A stretch of DNA of 64,000 bases from Halalkalibacter oceani (GTDB taxonomy: Bacteria; Bacillota; Bacilli; Bacillales; Bacillaceae_D), in NCBI RefSeq assembly GCF_023715705.1, contig NZ_JAMBOS010000008.1, positions 1 through 64,000 of the forward strand, written 5' to 3'. Positions within the stretch are counted from its first letter, which is position 1. Each line of letters starts with the position of its first letter. The translations under genes were made by a program, and so were the position numbers. Positions 25,793 through 36,439 of the stretch are shown here, one piece after another. The notes under the pieces were generated by a model. It made no database searches and was not told the origin of the DNA. It saw only the letters and a program-made list of their open reading frames with translations.

Positions 25793-27124
25793 ATGATTGA
25801 GTACGATCCGGTGATATACAGTCGGATATTAACAGGTGTTACGTTAGGCTTTCACGCAATCTTTGCGACAATAGGGGTCGGTATCCCGCTCTTAATTGCA
25901 TTGGCAGAATGGATCGGGATTAAACGCAACGATGAGCATTACCGTTTGCTTGCCCGTCGCTGGGCGCGCGGGTTTGTGATAACGGTCGCGGTCGGGGTCG
26001 TGACAGGAACAGCGATCGGTCTTCAATTAAGTCTGCTTTGGCCCAGCTTTATGGAGGTTGCCGGACATGCGATCAGTTTGCCGATGTTTATGGAAACATT
26101 CGCGTTCTTCTTTGAAGCGATTTTTCTCGGGATTTATCTTTACACGTGGGATCGTTTTAAAAAGAAAATTCATCATTGGCTGCTTGTGATTCCGGTTGTA
26201 ATCGGCGCCTCGGCCTCGGGATTTTTTATCACGACGGTCAATGCTTTTATGAATTCACCCTATGGGATTACCGTGGAGAACGGCGTCATTACGAATATTA
26301 ACCCGCTTGCGGCGATGTTTAATCCGGCGACGCCGACCAAAGTCGCTCACGTTCTATCATCAGCTTATTTAACATCGGCCTTTATTCTGGCCGCGATTGC
26401 CGCGATTTATTTACTACGGGGCAATCAGCATGTTTATCATAAAAAAGCGTTACGTTTAACAATGACTGTCGCTTGTGTCTTTGCCGTTGTCACCGCTCTG
26501 ATTGGCGATTTGTCCGGTAAATATTTAGCGGAGTATCAGCCGGAAAAGCTTGCGGCGGCTGAGTGGCATTTTGAAACGACGACGGAAGCGCCATTGATCT
26601 TAGGCGGAATCCTGACCGAGGATGGAGAGATTGCCTATGCGCTGGAGATCCCGTACGCGTTAAGTATTCTTGCCCACGGGGACCCAGGGGCAGAGGTGAT
26701 CGGGCTTGAGGAATTTCCGGAAGAAGACTTGCCGCCGATGATCGTCCATTATTTATTTGATTTGATGGTCATAAGTGGTATCTTCCTGGCTGCGGTTTCG
26801 ATGTTGTTTGTCATTATGAGACTGAGAAAGAAATGGAATGAGTATAACAAGCCGCTGCTGTGGCTGATTCTTGCTGGCGCTCCGATTGCGCTCTTCGCAA
26901 TTGAAATGGGCTGGTTCTTTGCAGAAATCGGCCGGCAGCCTTGGATTCTCAACGGTTTTATGCGAACAGCGGAGGGAGCGACTACGTCTCAGCATGTGGA
27001 CCTGATGCTTTATCTCTTTATTTTGCTCTATTTGGTATTGGCGGTTTCATGTGCGACCGTTCTGCGGAAAATGTTTAAATCGAATCCGGTTGAACAGGAA
27101 TTACGTGATCGGGGAATCGAATAA
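25793..27124 (+). CDS. cydA: Cytochrome bd ubiquinol/menaquinol oxidase subunit I
   Basis: 443 residues, nine predicted helices. The N-terminal region carries the heme ligand His in LGFHAIFATIGVG; METFAFFFEAIFLG contains the conserved Glu pair of the proton path; the Q-loop is the short (Bacillus-type) form. It oxidises menaquinol and reduces O2 at low oxygen. AAGGAGGGTGAGG precedes the ATG. cydB begins 11 bases after its stop. Confidence 0.94.
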   Translation: MIEYDPVIYSRILTGVTLGFHAIFATIGVGIPLLIALAEWIGIKRNDEHYRLLARRWARGFVITVAVGVVTGTAIGLQLSLLWPSFMEVAGHAISLPMFMETFAFFFEAIFLGIYLYTWDRFKKKIHHWLLVIPVVIGASASGFFITTVNAFMNSPYGITVENGVITNINPLAAMFNPATPTKVAHVLSSAYLTSAFILAAIAAIYLLRGNQHVYHKKALRLTMTVACVFAVVTALIGDLSGKYLAEYQPEKLAAAEWHFETTTEAPLILGGILTEDGEIAYALEIPYALSILAHGDPGAEVIGLEEFPEEDLPPMIVHYLFDLMVISGIFLAAVSMLFVIMRLRKKWNEYNKPLLWLILAGAPIALFAIEMGWFFAEIGRQPWILNGFMRTAEGATTSQHVDLMLYLFILLYLVLAVSCATVLRKMFKSNPVEQELRDRGIE

Positions 27125-27135
27125 GGGGGGAGATC

Positions 27136-28149
27136 ATGAATTATGAATTAATCGGAATTACCGTGCTGTGGACATTCTTATACGGCTATTTGATCGTCGC
27201 GTCGATTGATTTCGGCGCCGGCTTCTTCAGCTACTATTCGACGATAACCGGCCGGGAGCATATTATCAACAAAGTGATCAACCGCTATCTTTCCCCGGTC
27301 TGGGAAGTAACCAATGTCTTTCTCGTGTTCTTCTTTATCGGCATTATTGGTTTCTTTCCGTCGACGGCGTACTATTACGGAACAGCCTTGCTGATCCCCG
27401 GTAGCTTGGCGATTGTCCTGCTGGCGATCAGAGGCTCGTATTACGCCTTTTATCACTACGGCTTTCGCGGCAACCGGCTCTATAAGTTTCTGTACGGGGC
27501 GACGGGACTGTTGATTCCCGCTTCTCTATCGGTTGTGCTGACGATTTCGGAGGGGGGCTTTATCGTCGTTGAGAATGACAATGTCATGCTTGATTACGGC
27601 GCCTTGTTTTCCAGCTTCTACTCATGGTCGGTCGTGATTCTGGCAATTGTCAGCGTGCTTTACATTTCAGCCTGCTTCCTCTCGTTCTACGCCTATAAAG
27701 CGCGTGACATGGGGGCGTTTGAAGTATTGAGGGGCTATGCGCTATTCTGGAGCTTTCCGACGATTTTGGCCAGTGTGCTCGTTTTCTTTGCGCTGAATCA
27801 GCATAATCCGTTGCATTTTGCCAAGATGCTCGATATATCATGGGTGTTCAGCTTATCCTTTTTGTTCTTCCTTGGCGCCGTTTTTTTCATCTGGAAAAAG
27901 CGACAGCTCGGCTTAGCTTTCATCTTTGTGATGCTCCAGTTCGCCACGGCCTTTTTCGGCTATGGAGCGTCTCATTTGCCGTATTTGCTCTATCCACATC
28001 TGACCATTTATGACGGCTTTACGAACGAGTCGATGGCGATCGCACTGATCATCGCTTTCATTGCCGGTCTCTGCCTGCTGATTCCGTCGCTCTATTTGTT
28101 AATGCGCCTGTTTCTGTTTGATAATAAATATGTGCAAGGACGAAAATAG
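27136..28149 (+). CDS. cydB: Cytochrome bd oxidase subunit II
   Basis: 337 residues, eight or nine predicted helices, N-terminus VLWTFLYGYLIVASIDFGAG typical of CydB with the conserved Asp in IDFGAG. Non-catalytic partner of CydA. GGGGGGAG precedes the ATG. Confidence 0.93.
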   Translation: MNYELIGITVLWTFLYGYLIVASIDFGAGFFSYYSTITGREHIINKVINRYLSPVWEVTNVFLVFFFIGIIGFFPSTAYYYGTALLIPGSLAIVLLAIRGSYYAFYHYGFRGNRLYKFLYGATGLLIPASLSVVLTISEGGFIVVENDNVMLDYGALFSSFYSWSVVILAIVSVLYISACFLSFYAYKARDMGAFEVLRGYALFWSFPTILASVLVFFALNQHNPLHFAKMLDISWVFSLSFLFFLGAVFFIWKKRQLGLAFIFVMLQFATAFFGYGASHLPYLLYPHLTIYDGFTNESMAIALIIAFIAGLCLLIPSLYLLMRLFLFDNKYVQGRK

Positions 28150-28160
28150 GAGGTGGGATT

Positions 28161-28256
28161 ATGGACTTTTTTCTAATTATGATCGCACCGATTCTTATCG
28201 TCGTAGTGGCGGTGCTCGGGCTTTTCTGGTGGGGAGCAAAGGGGAAAAAGAACTGA
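28161..28256 (+). CDS. cydS: Cytochrome bd small subunit CydS
   Basis: A 31-residue single-helix peptide: MDFFLIMIAPILIVVVAVLG then FWWGAKGKKN. AGGAGGTG lies at ideal spacing and the gene starts 11 bases after cydB. It has the size, place and M-(x)-FLIM-AP pattern of CydS, the small subunit seen in Geobacillus cytochrome bd, which packs next to the b-type hemes. Easily missed by gene finders. Confidence 0.85.
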   Translation: MDFFLIMIAPILIVVVAVLGLFWWGAKGKKN

Positions 28257-28260
28257 CGCA

Positions 28261-28284
28261 AAAGGCTAAAAAGAGCCTCTCATT
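28261..28284 (+). terminator. Terminator after cydABS
   Basis: AGGCT/AGCCT stem with loop AAAAAG, followed by CTCATTTTG, four bases after the cydS stop. The T run is weak. Confidence 0.55.
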
Positions 28285-28368
28285 TTGTTGTTCGATAGGA
28301 AAGAAGCTGCTGATCTTCCGGACTTCTTAACTAGACAAAGCGGACGGGAGGGGAGGGCCGACTTCAGC

Positions 28369-28431
28369 AGGAGGAGAGGGCAGGTTGACATCCACCGGCG
28401 TGCCGGTTCGTTCAACGCCCTCCTGCGGAAA
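28369..28431. repeat. Long imperfect hairpin, probable remnant of a Bacillaceae dispersed repeat
   Basis: GCAGGAGGAGAGGGCAGGTTGA pairs imperfectly with TTCAACGCCCTCCTGC, and the centre holds a further palindrome ACCGGCGTGCCGGT. The flank CTCCTGCGGAAAGCGTGC resembles sequence common in dispersed repeats of Bacillaceae. The region is markedly GC-rich and has no gene. Confidence 0.5.
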
Positions 28432-28497
28432 GCGTGCCCCCATCCCGGGAGCGGGTTCAAAGCTCTGGATCGTGACAAATACTTATATCAAAAAAGC

Positions 28498-28536
28498 CTG
28501 TCGACTGTCTCGCTTTTCGAGACTTTGTCGACAGAC
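28498..28536. terminator. Bidirectional terminator between cydABS and ydiK
   Basis: CTGTCGAC...CTCG-CTTTT-CGAG...TGTCGACAG hairpin, 20 bases beyond the ydiK stop on the minus strand and downstream of cydS on the plus strand. Confidence 0.7.
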
Positions 28537-28554
28537 TGAAAGAAGTGACAATGC

Positions 28555-28770
28555 TCACTTCTTTTTTTTGTTTTGCTTTTGGACTTGCTTGATGACCCGG
28601 CGCAGTCGAAAAAAGCGCAGAGAGATCATGAAGTCGATTGCGGCGAATGAAATAATTAACAGGCTCCATACGGTCCAGCCTGTGCTGCTCACGCTTTGAA
28701 TCGCGAAAAAGACGAGCAGACAGCCGACAAAGAAGTAAAGAAGCGCCATCGTCAATGGCGATGCTCTCAT
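28555..28770 (-). CDS. ydiK: Small membrane protein YdiK (DUF4305-like)
   Basis: 71 residues with two hydrophobic helices and a basic tail (RLRRVIKQVQKQNKKKK). Place next to ydiL and groESL matches B. subtilis ydiK. Function unknown. It overlaps ydiL by 4 bases (same strand), forming a two-gene operon with ydiL first. Confidence 0.8.
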   Translation of the reverse strand: MRASPLTMALLYFFVGCLLVFFAIQSVSSTGWTVWSLLIISFAAIDFMISLRFFRLRRVIKQVQKQNKKKK

Positions 28771-29492
28771 AATAATCCTCCTGTAATCATTGACATCTGC
28801 TGTTCAATTTCCTCAAGCTGTTGCAGCCATCGCTCAATATCATCAGCGAGCAGGACGTTCACGACTGAAACGAACAGGTTAAGCGCGATGTGGGCGACAA
28901 TCGGGACAAGGATCCGTTTTGTTCTGACATACAAGTAGGCAAAGACAAAGCCCATCGCTGTGTAAACGAGTAAGTGAGTGAAGTCAAAATGGATCGCCGC
29001 GAAAATAAGAGAGCTGATGAAGCCGGCAATCCAGAAATTAAACCGTTTATACAATGTCCCGAAAATGATAAGACGGAATACGACCTCTTCCAAAATCGGT
29101 CCGATCACGGAAACGACGATAATAAAAGCAGGTAACGCCTGGGCAAATTCGATGATTTGCTGCGTGTTTTCAGAACCTGGTTCAATTCCGAACAGATACA
29201 CTTCAATTAAAGCGGCCGCATATTGGGCTGCAAATACCATAAAGACACCAATAATTGTCCAGCGTACTGCTTCCCCGCGCGAAGAGCGTCCGCGAATGAG
29301 ATGGCGCTCCCGCATATCGGGTATTAGAAGCAGAAGAATGATAACAAGGCCGATACCGAAGCTAAACAGGCTCCAAATCCCGGGAATCCGCTCGTTTGCA
29401 ACGCCGAATTCTTTGAGAATGAATACACCCGGTATCGCCGAAAGCTGCATGATGACATATGTGATCAGAATCCACCAATATCGTTTATTCAA
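28767..29492 (-). CDS. ydiL: CPBP family intramembrane protease homologue YdiL
   Basis: 241 residues, about seven hydrophobic segments. CPBP/Abi motif 1 EEVVFR and motif 2 (F..IHF) with a later His/Asn region (IVAHIALN) are present, so it may be an active glutamic intramembrane protease like Rce1. Its substrate is unknown. AAAGGAG lies upstream of the minus-strand ATG. Syntenic with B. subtilis ydiL. Confidence 0.88.
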   Translation of the reverse strand: MNKRYWWILITYVIMQLSAIPGVFILKEFGVANERIPGIWSLFSFGIGLVIILLLLIPDMRERHLIRGRSSRGEAVRWTIIGVFMVFAAQYAAALIEVYLFGIEPGSENTQQIIEFAQALPAFIIVVSVIGPILEEVVFRLIIFGTLYKRFNFWIAGFISSLIFAAIHFDFTHLLVYTAMGFVFAYLYVRTKRILVPIVAHIALNLFVSVVNVLLADDIERWLQQLEEIEQQMSMITGGLL

Positions 29493-29704
29493 TATGCTTT
29501 TCTCCTTTTTATATAAGGTCTATACATAAAAAACACTACTTATAACTAGCAGGCATCTTCTCATTTTATCATATTTCATCACGAAAAAAGAAGGGATGCG
29601 CCCGGTTGAATCGAAATGAACAGAGAGGGAATAAGCAGGAAGGATTTGGAGAAGCTAGAGGAGAAAAATGACTCGTTTTGTCGTTAATTTTTTTGATAAA
29701 AGAC

Positions 29705-29770
29705 TTGCAAAACATGGGCGATATGATTATCATAATAATTGTGTTAGCACTCGATGATAATGAGTGCTAA
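29705..29770 (+). promoter_or_regulatory. groESL promoter with CIRCE operator
   Basis: TTGCAA (29705-29710), 17 bases, TATCAT (29728-29733) form the SigA promoter. TTAGCACTC-N9-GAGTGCTAA (29744-29770) is a perfect CIRCE element, the HrcA repressor site that overlaps the transcription start. Confidence 0.95.
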
Positions 29771-29808
29771 TAAAATTATAATCAAAGGTTTGAAGGAGGG
29801 TGTTTTCC

Positions 29809-30093
29809 TTGTTAAAGCCATTAGGTGATCGAATTGTGATTGAATTAGTTGAATCTGAGGAAAAAACTGCAAGCGGAATTGTGTTACCGGATTCTGCAAA
29901 GGAAAAGCCTCAAGAAGGAAAAGTCGTCGCTGTTGGAACCGGACGTGTAACGGACAACGGTGAGCGTATCGCGCTTGAAGTAAGTGAAGGTGACTCAATT
30001 ATTTTCTCTAAATATGCGGGCACTGAAGTGAAATATGACAACAAAGAATATCTCATTCTTCGTGAAAGTGATGTTCTCGCTATTATCGGTTAA
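29809..30093 (+). CDS. groES: Co-chaperonin GroES
   Basis: 94 residues beginning [15 protein letters not shown], with the mobile loop [13 protein letters not shown] and the C-terminal [15 protein letters not shown] 29809 is chosen: GGAGGG lies at correct spacing and the N-terminus then matches the family; the frame opens 9 bases earlier at a GTG. It forms the heptameric lid of GroEL. Confidence 0.96.
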   Translation: MLKPLGDRIVIELVESEEKTASGIVLPDSAKEKPQEGKVVAVGTGRVTDNGERIALEVSEGDSIIFSKYAGTEVKYDNKEYLILRESDVLAIIG

Positions 30094-30127
30094 GGATCGA
30101 AAATAGGATCTACATACAATCAATTAG

Positions 30128-31895
<1,768 letters not shown>

Positions 31896-31929
31896 TTCTT
31901 TTCTTACGTTAGAAGGAGTTTTATTAATT

Positions 31930-32124
31930 CTATTCTATTGTCAAATCGTTAGAGAAGGAAAAGGAATGTTCTTTAGTCCTTTTTTGCGAAATACTTGGAT
32001 ATAAAGTAACAATAAATTCTCTTAGATTAATTCCTATGTGTTTTTTTGGATCTTCTTGCAAGAGTTTATTTGCTATTCTAATTCCTGCCCATATAGTTTC
32101 ACAGTACCTACTGAGGCCGGTGGA
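31930..32124 (-). pseudogene. Startless open fragment in the island
   Basis: A minus-strand frame of ~64 codons between stops, with coherent composition (ETIWAGIRIANKLLQEDPKK, INLREFIVTLYPSISQKR) but no start codon. It looks like the C-terminal part of a degraded gene; I do not recognise the family. Confidence 0.35.
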
Positions 32125-32194
32125 CTAATATTTGAATATGTGGAATTGTTTGAAAGTCGGATTGGTACGATACTTGAATTGTAGATGAAGGTTT

Positions 32195-32491
32195 TTAAAA
32201 TGGTAAGTCAATATCTTCTATTGTTGCATTTTTTTCAGTTTTCTTGGTATTTGCAAGATGACCTTCATCCTTGGAACTAGTCGAAATAATCTCATGACAT
32301 TTAGGGCAATCAATCATTACATCTTCTAGATGAAAACCTACATATCCATGAGTACTTTCTTGTATTGCAAAGATTAAATCCCACTCCAACTCAAACTCAT
32401 AATTACAATCCTTACAATATAATACACAAGTACCAAAGTTGTCTGTTTCTTCATTAATTCTCTTTTTATTTTTCCTTTTTTTCTTACCCAT
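32195..32491 (-). CDS. Small zinc-ribbon hypothetical protein
   Basis: About 98 residues with a basic N-terminus (GKKKRKNKKR) and two Cys pairs, LYCKDCNYEF and IDCPKCHEII, giving a CxxC-x~35-CxxC zinc-ribbon pattern. The central segment is acidic/aromatic. ATG 32491 with AGGGAGTG upstream is chosen over the frame start 24 bases earlier. It is divergent to the primase-helicase gene (180-base gap), which suggests a possible partner or regulator. AT-rich like the rest of the island. Confidence 0.6.
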   Translation of the reverse strand: MGKKKRKNKKRINEETDNFGTCVLYCKDCNYEFELEWDLIFAIQESTHGYVGFHLEDVMIDCPKCHEIISTSSKDEGHLANTKKTEKNATIEDIDLPF

Positions 32492-32669
32492 AAAACACAC
32501 ACTCCCTATAAACAAGTCTAATTCTTTTACTATATTTTCGCTACTGAAAATAATCGATGAGCCTTTTAATCAAACTAGAACATTTTACTAGTATGAAGAA
32601 TTTAGACTGTTAAATAAGTGCATTCTTGGCTAAACTAGAGTTAAAGATTTTAATGATTGGAGTAGTCTT

Positions 32670-35021
32670 ATGGATATTCAAGAACAGCTCAATCAAGCAT
32701 TAAAAGAGATTAATAGATTAAAAAATGAAAATATACAATTAAAAAAGGATCTTTATAAAGTACAAGGTCGTAATACATCTTATATTCGAGCATCTAATAT
32801 AAAGAAAACAGCGACTGATTTTACTCCTAAAGAAAGAGCTGCAATTTTACTATTTATGAACCTATTTCGGGGAAGATCTGATGTTTTTGCTCAAAGATGG
32901 GAATCGAGTACTACAGGTAAATCTGGTTATTCACCTGCATGTGAAAACGAGTGGGATAAAGAGCTTTGTCGGAAACCTAAAATCAAATGTCAGGATTGCT
33001 CTCATCGATTATTTCATCCCTTAACTCCCCAAGTTATTTACGAACATTTAAGTGGGATAAAAACTGTGGGAATATATCCGTTACTTGAAGATAATACGTG
33101 TAATTTTCTGGCTGTAGACTTTGATAAAAAACAATGGCAAGAGGATGTACGCGCATTTATTGAAACCTGTAAAAACTTAGAGTTACCATATCACATCGAA
33201 CGCTCCCGTTCAGGAGAAGGAGCTCATATTTGGTTCTTTTTTGAAAAGGCAATAAGTGCTTCGTTAGCTAGAAAATTTGGAGTAATTCTATTATCGAAAA
33301 CACGTGAAAAACGCTTTGAAGTTGGAATGGATTCCTTTGATAGAATGTTCCCTAATCAAGATCTATTACCTAAAGGTGGTTTTGGCAATCTGATAGCTCT
33401 CCCATTACAGAAACAAGCAAAAATGAAAGGGAATAGTGTCTTTGTAAATGAGTCATTTCAAGAATTTGAAGATCAATGGCAATATCTATCGTCGATAAAA
33501 AGGATATCTGAAAAAAATATTTCACAAATAGTAACAAATTATTTCGATGAAGAAAGCCCTATTAAGGTAAGAGAGAAAATTGAGAATATTGACTTGCCAA
33601 AAGAAGCAACTATCGAGTTAAATCGAGGTATTGAAATTCCTAAGATGTTATTACCTAGTAAGATACTTAATGAATTACAAAAGCTTGCAACATTCGGAAA
33701 TCCAGAATTTTTCAAAGCGCAAGCAAAGCGTTTTTCCACTTATCGAATTCCTAGAATGATTGATTGTGCTCAGATTGATGACAATATGCTCATATTACCA
33801 AGAGGTTTATTAGAAAAGGTGAAGGGAATTTTCTCTAAATATAAAATATCTCTAACAATACTAAACAATCAATTCGTAGGAAAGTCCATTGATGCTAAAT
33901 TTTATGGTCAACTTACTATCCAACAAGAGGATGCTGTTACTTCTATGGCTAATTACGATAATGGAGTATTAGCAGCAGATACTGGTTTTGGGAAAACAGT
34001 GACAGCTGCAGCATTAATTTGTAGAAATGAAACCAATACACTTATAATTGTGCATCGAACACAACTAGTTGAGCAATGGAAAGAGAGATTATCAACTTTT
34101 TTAAACATCCCAGTAAAAGAAATTGGTCAAATTGGTGGTGGGAAAAATAAACCAACCTATAACATAGATATATCTACAATTCAATCGCTTAATCATAATG
34201 GTTTAATAAAACCTGAGTTACATCATTACGGGCAAATTATCGTGGATGAATGTCATCACATTTCTGCCGTCAGTTTTGAAAAGGTATTAAGAGCCGTCCA
34301 AGCGAAGAAAGTGTATGGTTTAACAGCTACCCCAGTTAGGAAAGATGGTTTGCACCCAATCATATTTATGCAATGTGGACCTATAAGATATAAAACGAAT
34401 AATAAACAGCAAGCCAATATTCGACCGTTTAAACAAACTCTTGTCAAAAGAGAAACATTAATGAAAACGAATGAAACTGATATACAAGCTATATATTCTT
34501 TGTTATCTACTAATAAAGAACGAAATGATATGATTTTTAATGATGTTCTACAAGCTCTAGATGAAAAGCGATCTCCTATAGTGTTAACGGAACGTTTAGA
34601 CCATATAAATGAGCTATATGAGCTTTTCAAAGGATTTGCTAAAAATATTATTATCCTATCAGGAGCTATGAAGAAGAAAGAACGGCAACAAGCGCTAGAA
34701 AAATTAATTAAATTACCTGATAGTGAGGAGAGATTGTTAATTGCAACAGGAAAATATGTTGGAGAAGGATTTGATGATTCTAGATTAGATACACTCTTTC
34801 TAACAATGCCAATCTCTTGGAAAGGAACATTACAACAGTATGTAGGACGGCTTCACCGGGATCATAGTGATAAAGATGAAGTAAAAGTGTTTGATTATGT
34901 AGATTCGAACGTGGATGTTTTACAGAAAATGTTTGAGAAGCGATTAAAGGGATATAAAAATATTGGTTATAGTCTATATGGTGAAAACAAAGAGAAAAGC
35001 CAACAAATTCAATTATTCTAG
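32670..35021 (+). CDS. Primase-helicase fusion of TOTE-conflict type
   Basis: 783 residues. A short N-terminal coiled coil (1-30); a Cys cluster C-x8-C-x6-C-x2-C (~90-113) that may bind zinc; an archaeo-eukaryotic-primase-like domain (~60-300) with hhhDxD (AVDFD, ~149), SxH (SGEGAHIW, ~180) and a third motif GFGNLIALPL (~237); then a superfamily 2 helicase (~415-770) with Walker A GFGKT (~438), DECHH (~525), TATP (~552) and QYVGRLHR (~724). I recall this AEP plus helicase pair annotated as the TOTE conflict-system primase, a probable anti-phage effector. All catalytic motifs look intact. Much more AT-rich than groEL. Confidence 0.8.
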   Translation: MDIQEQLNQALKEINRLKNENIQLKKDLYKVQGRNTSYIRASNIKKTATDFTPKERAAILLFMNLFRGRSDVFAQRWESSTTGKSGYSPACENEWDKELCRKPKIKCQDCSHRLFHPLTPQVIYEHLSGIKTVGIYPLLEDNTCNFLAVDFDKKQWQEDVRAFIETCKNLELPYHIERSRSGEGAHIWFFFEKAISASLARKFGVILLSKTREKRFEVGMDSFDRMFPNQDLLPKGGFGNLIALPLQKQAKMKGNSVFVNESFQEFEDQWQYLSSIKRISEKNISQIVTNYFDEESPIKVREKIENIDLPKEATIELNRGIEIPKMLLPSKILNELQKLATFGNPEFFKAQAKRFSTYRIPRMIDCAQIDDNMLILPRGLLEKVKGIFSKYKISLTILNNQFVGKSIDAKFYGQLTIQQEDAVTSMANYDNGVLAADTGFGKTVTAAALICRNETNTLIIVHRTQLVEQWKERLSTFLNIPVKEIGQIGGGKNKPTYNIDISTIQSLNHNGLIKPELHHYGQIIVDECHHISAVSFEKVLRAVQAKKVYGLTATPVRKDGLHPIIFMQCGPIRYKTNNKQQANIRPFKQTLVKRETLMKTNETDIQAIYSLLSTNKERNDMIFNDVLQALDEKRSPIVLTERLDHINELYELFKGFAKNIIILSGAMKKKERQQALEKLIKLPDSEERLLIATGKYVGEGFDDSRLDTLFLTMPISWKGTLQQYVGRLHRDHSDKDEVKVFDYVDSNVDVLQKMFEKRLKGYKNIGYSLYGENKEKSQQIQLF

Positions 35022-35266
35022 AAAGAAAGCTTTATAAACAATTTAACAAAAGGTTCTACTTTTTGTTTTAGCTGCGAGTCTATTTAGTAAGTTTGCAAAA
35101 AAGCTGTTCTTCATGGATTTCAGATAAGATTGAAAAGAGGTTGGTGTAAATCAGAAAATATATACCTTTTACCAAAGGTTTTATTAAAATTGGTTTAGTA
35201 GGTATATGCAGAGCAACGATGGTATTCTCAATTTAAGGATATGTTTCAGTGAAAGAGGTGAAGCCA

Positions 35267-35998
35267 ATGTTCGAACAAATCAATCAGAAAAAAACTCTTC
35301 TAGATGCCAATCGACCATTACCCAAATATACAGTCAAAAGTTTACGTGAAAAGTTATTACTCGAATGGACATACAATACAAATGCAATTGAAGGAAACAC
35401 GTTAACTATCAACGAAACGAAGGTCGTTCTAGAAGGAATTACCGTTGGTGGCAAAACTCTACGTGAACACTTGGAGGTTCTGAATCATCGTGATGCGATT
35501 CACTTTGTAGAGGAGATTGTACAAAAGGCAGAACCTTTATCGGAGTGGCAAATTAAGAATTTACACAGACTTGTACTAAAAGGTATTGATGATGAATATG
35601 CAGGTGTATATCGGGACCAGCAGGTTTTTATTTCTGGGGCTAAACATATACCGCCAGCTCCCTTCCTCATAAAAGAAGAGATGGAGCAGCTGATGGCATG
35701 GTATGACCAAGCAGAAACAAAAGAATTGCATCCGGTTGTTCGTGGAGCTATGTTACATGCTATTTTTGTTGGAATTCACCCATTTATTGATGGAAACGGC
35801 CGGACATCACGCTTGTTATTAAATTTAGAACTAATGAAAGATGGTTTTCCACCAATTGTTATTAAAGTGGAAAATCGCCTAGCTTATTACGAAGCATTAG
35901 ATAAAGCACATACACAGAAAGAATATGATGACTTTATTAAGTTAGTTACAATCGAAGTAGAAGATTCATTAAACCTTTATTTAAGTGCAATAAATTAA
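35267..35998 (+). CDS. Fic family protein (AMP-transferase fold)
   Basis: About 243 residues. Fic core motif HPFIDGNGRTSR (~residue 167) is intact. An N-terminal TNAIEGN lies ~26 residues in, matching the (S/T)xxxE(G/N) inhibitory helix of self-inhibited (class II) Fic proteins. Fic enzymes transfer AMP or another moiety to Ser/Thr/Tyr of targets. ATG 35267 follows AGAGGTG; the frame opens at a GTG 18 bases earlier. It lies 245 bases after the primase-helicase on the same strand, as a second candidate conflict protein in the island. Confidence 0.88.
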   Translation: MFEQINQKKTLLDANRPLPKYTVKSLREKLLLEWTYNTNAIEGNTLTINETKVVLEGITVGGKTLREHLEVLNHRDAIHFVEEIVQKAEPLSEWQIKNLHRLVLKGIDDEYAGVYRDQQVFISGAKHIPPAPFLIKEEMEQLMAWYDQAETKELHPVVRGAMLHAIFVGIHPFIDGNGRTSRLLLNLELMKDGFPPIVIKVENRLAYYEALDKAHTQKEYDDFIKLVTIEVEDSLNLYLSAIN

Positions 35999-36147
35999 AA
36001 TGCTTAGTTAATTTACGTATTGAGTAAAGTCGTCAGTAAATGTATTTGTAAAAAAGGTAAACAACAAACACTACACCATCTATCTGCGATCACTACTCAA
36101 GCCGTGTGGAGTACGGTGGGAAAATGCGACAGATATCAGCTTGAAGT

Positions 36148-36272
36148 TGCTAACATTTTGCTAACGCAATCCCATAAAAAACGGTAAATCTACGTTAAAG
36201 ATGTTACAGTCAACAATATCTAAAACGTTTATTTACCGCGCTTTTTGCACCTCACGTTAAAGATGTTACACA
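36148..36272. repeat. Arm-type and 17-base direct repeats near the right end of the island
   Basis: TTGCTAACATTTTGCTAACGCAA (about 36146-36168) belongs to the same motif as TGCTAACAAAATGCTAAC at 31817 and ATGCTAACATTTTGCTTAAC at 36356. ACGTTAAAGATGTTACA occurs twice (about 36193 and 36254). Repeats of this kind flank attachment sites of tyrosine recombinases; here they are otherwise unexplained. Confidence 0.45.
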
Positions 36273-36279
36273 CTCAAAG

Positions 36280-36432
36280 CTTACGGGCGGCGTGATGTAA
36301 TCTGCCCCCCCTCAACCCTTGATATATGTGAGTTTTTGAGTAAGGTGAGAGTGGAATGCTAACATTTTGCTTAACATTGAGGTTAATTAACGGAGGCTTC
36401 TCATGAGTTCGCTGAACTTTTGAGAGGCTTCT
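36280..36432 (+). repeat. groEL 3' end attachment-like repeat (right copy)
   Basis: GGGCGGCGTGATGTAAT, then CTCAACCCTTGATATAT, then ATGCTAACATTTTGCTTAAC, then a terminator-like hairpin with GAGGCTTCTCA and GAGAGGCTTCTTTTTT. Each block has its counterpart in the same order at 31740-31895, but diverged. The first block can be read as the last codons of a groEL (Gly-Gly-Val-Met-stop), i.e. a displaced gene tail. Confidence 0.7.
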
Positions 36433-36439
36433 TTTTTCA

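Noticed and set aside
36190-36272. CRISPR array
   Set aside because: Only two copies of ACGTTAAAGATGTTACA with one irregular gap; no array anywhere in the window and no cas genes.
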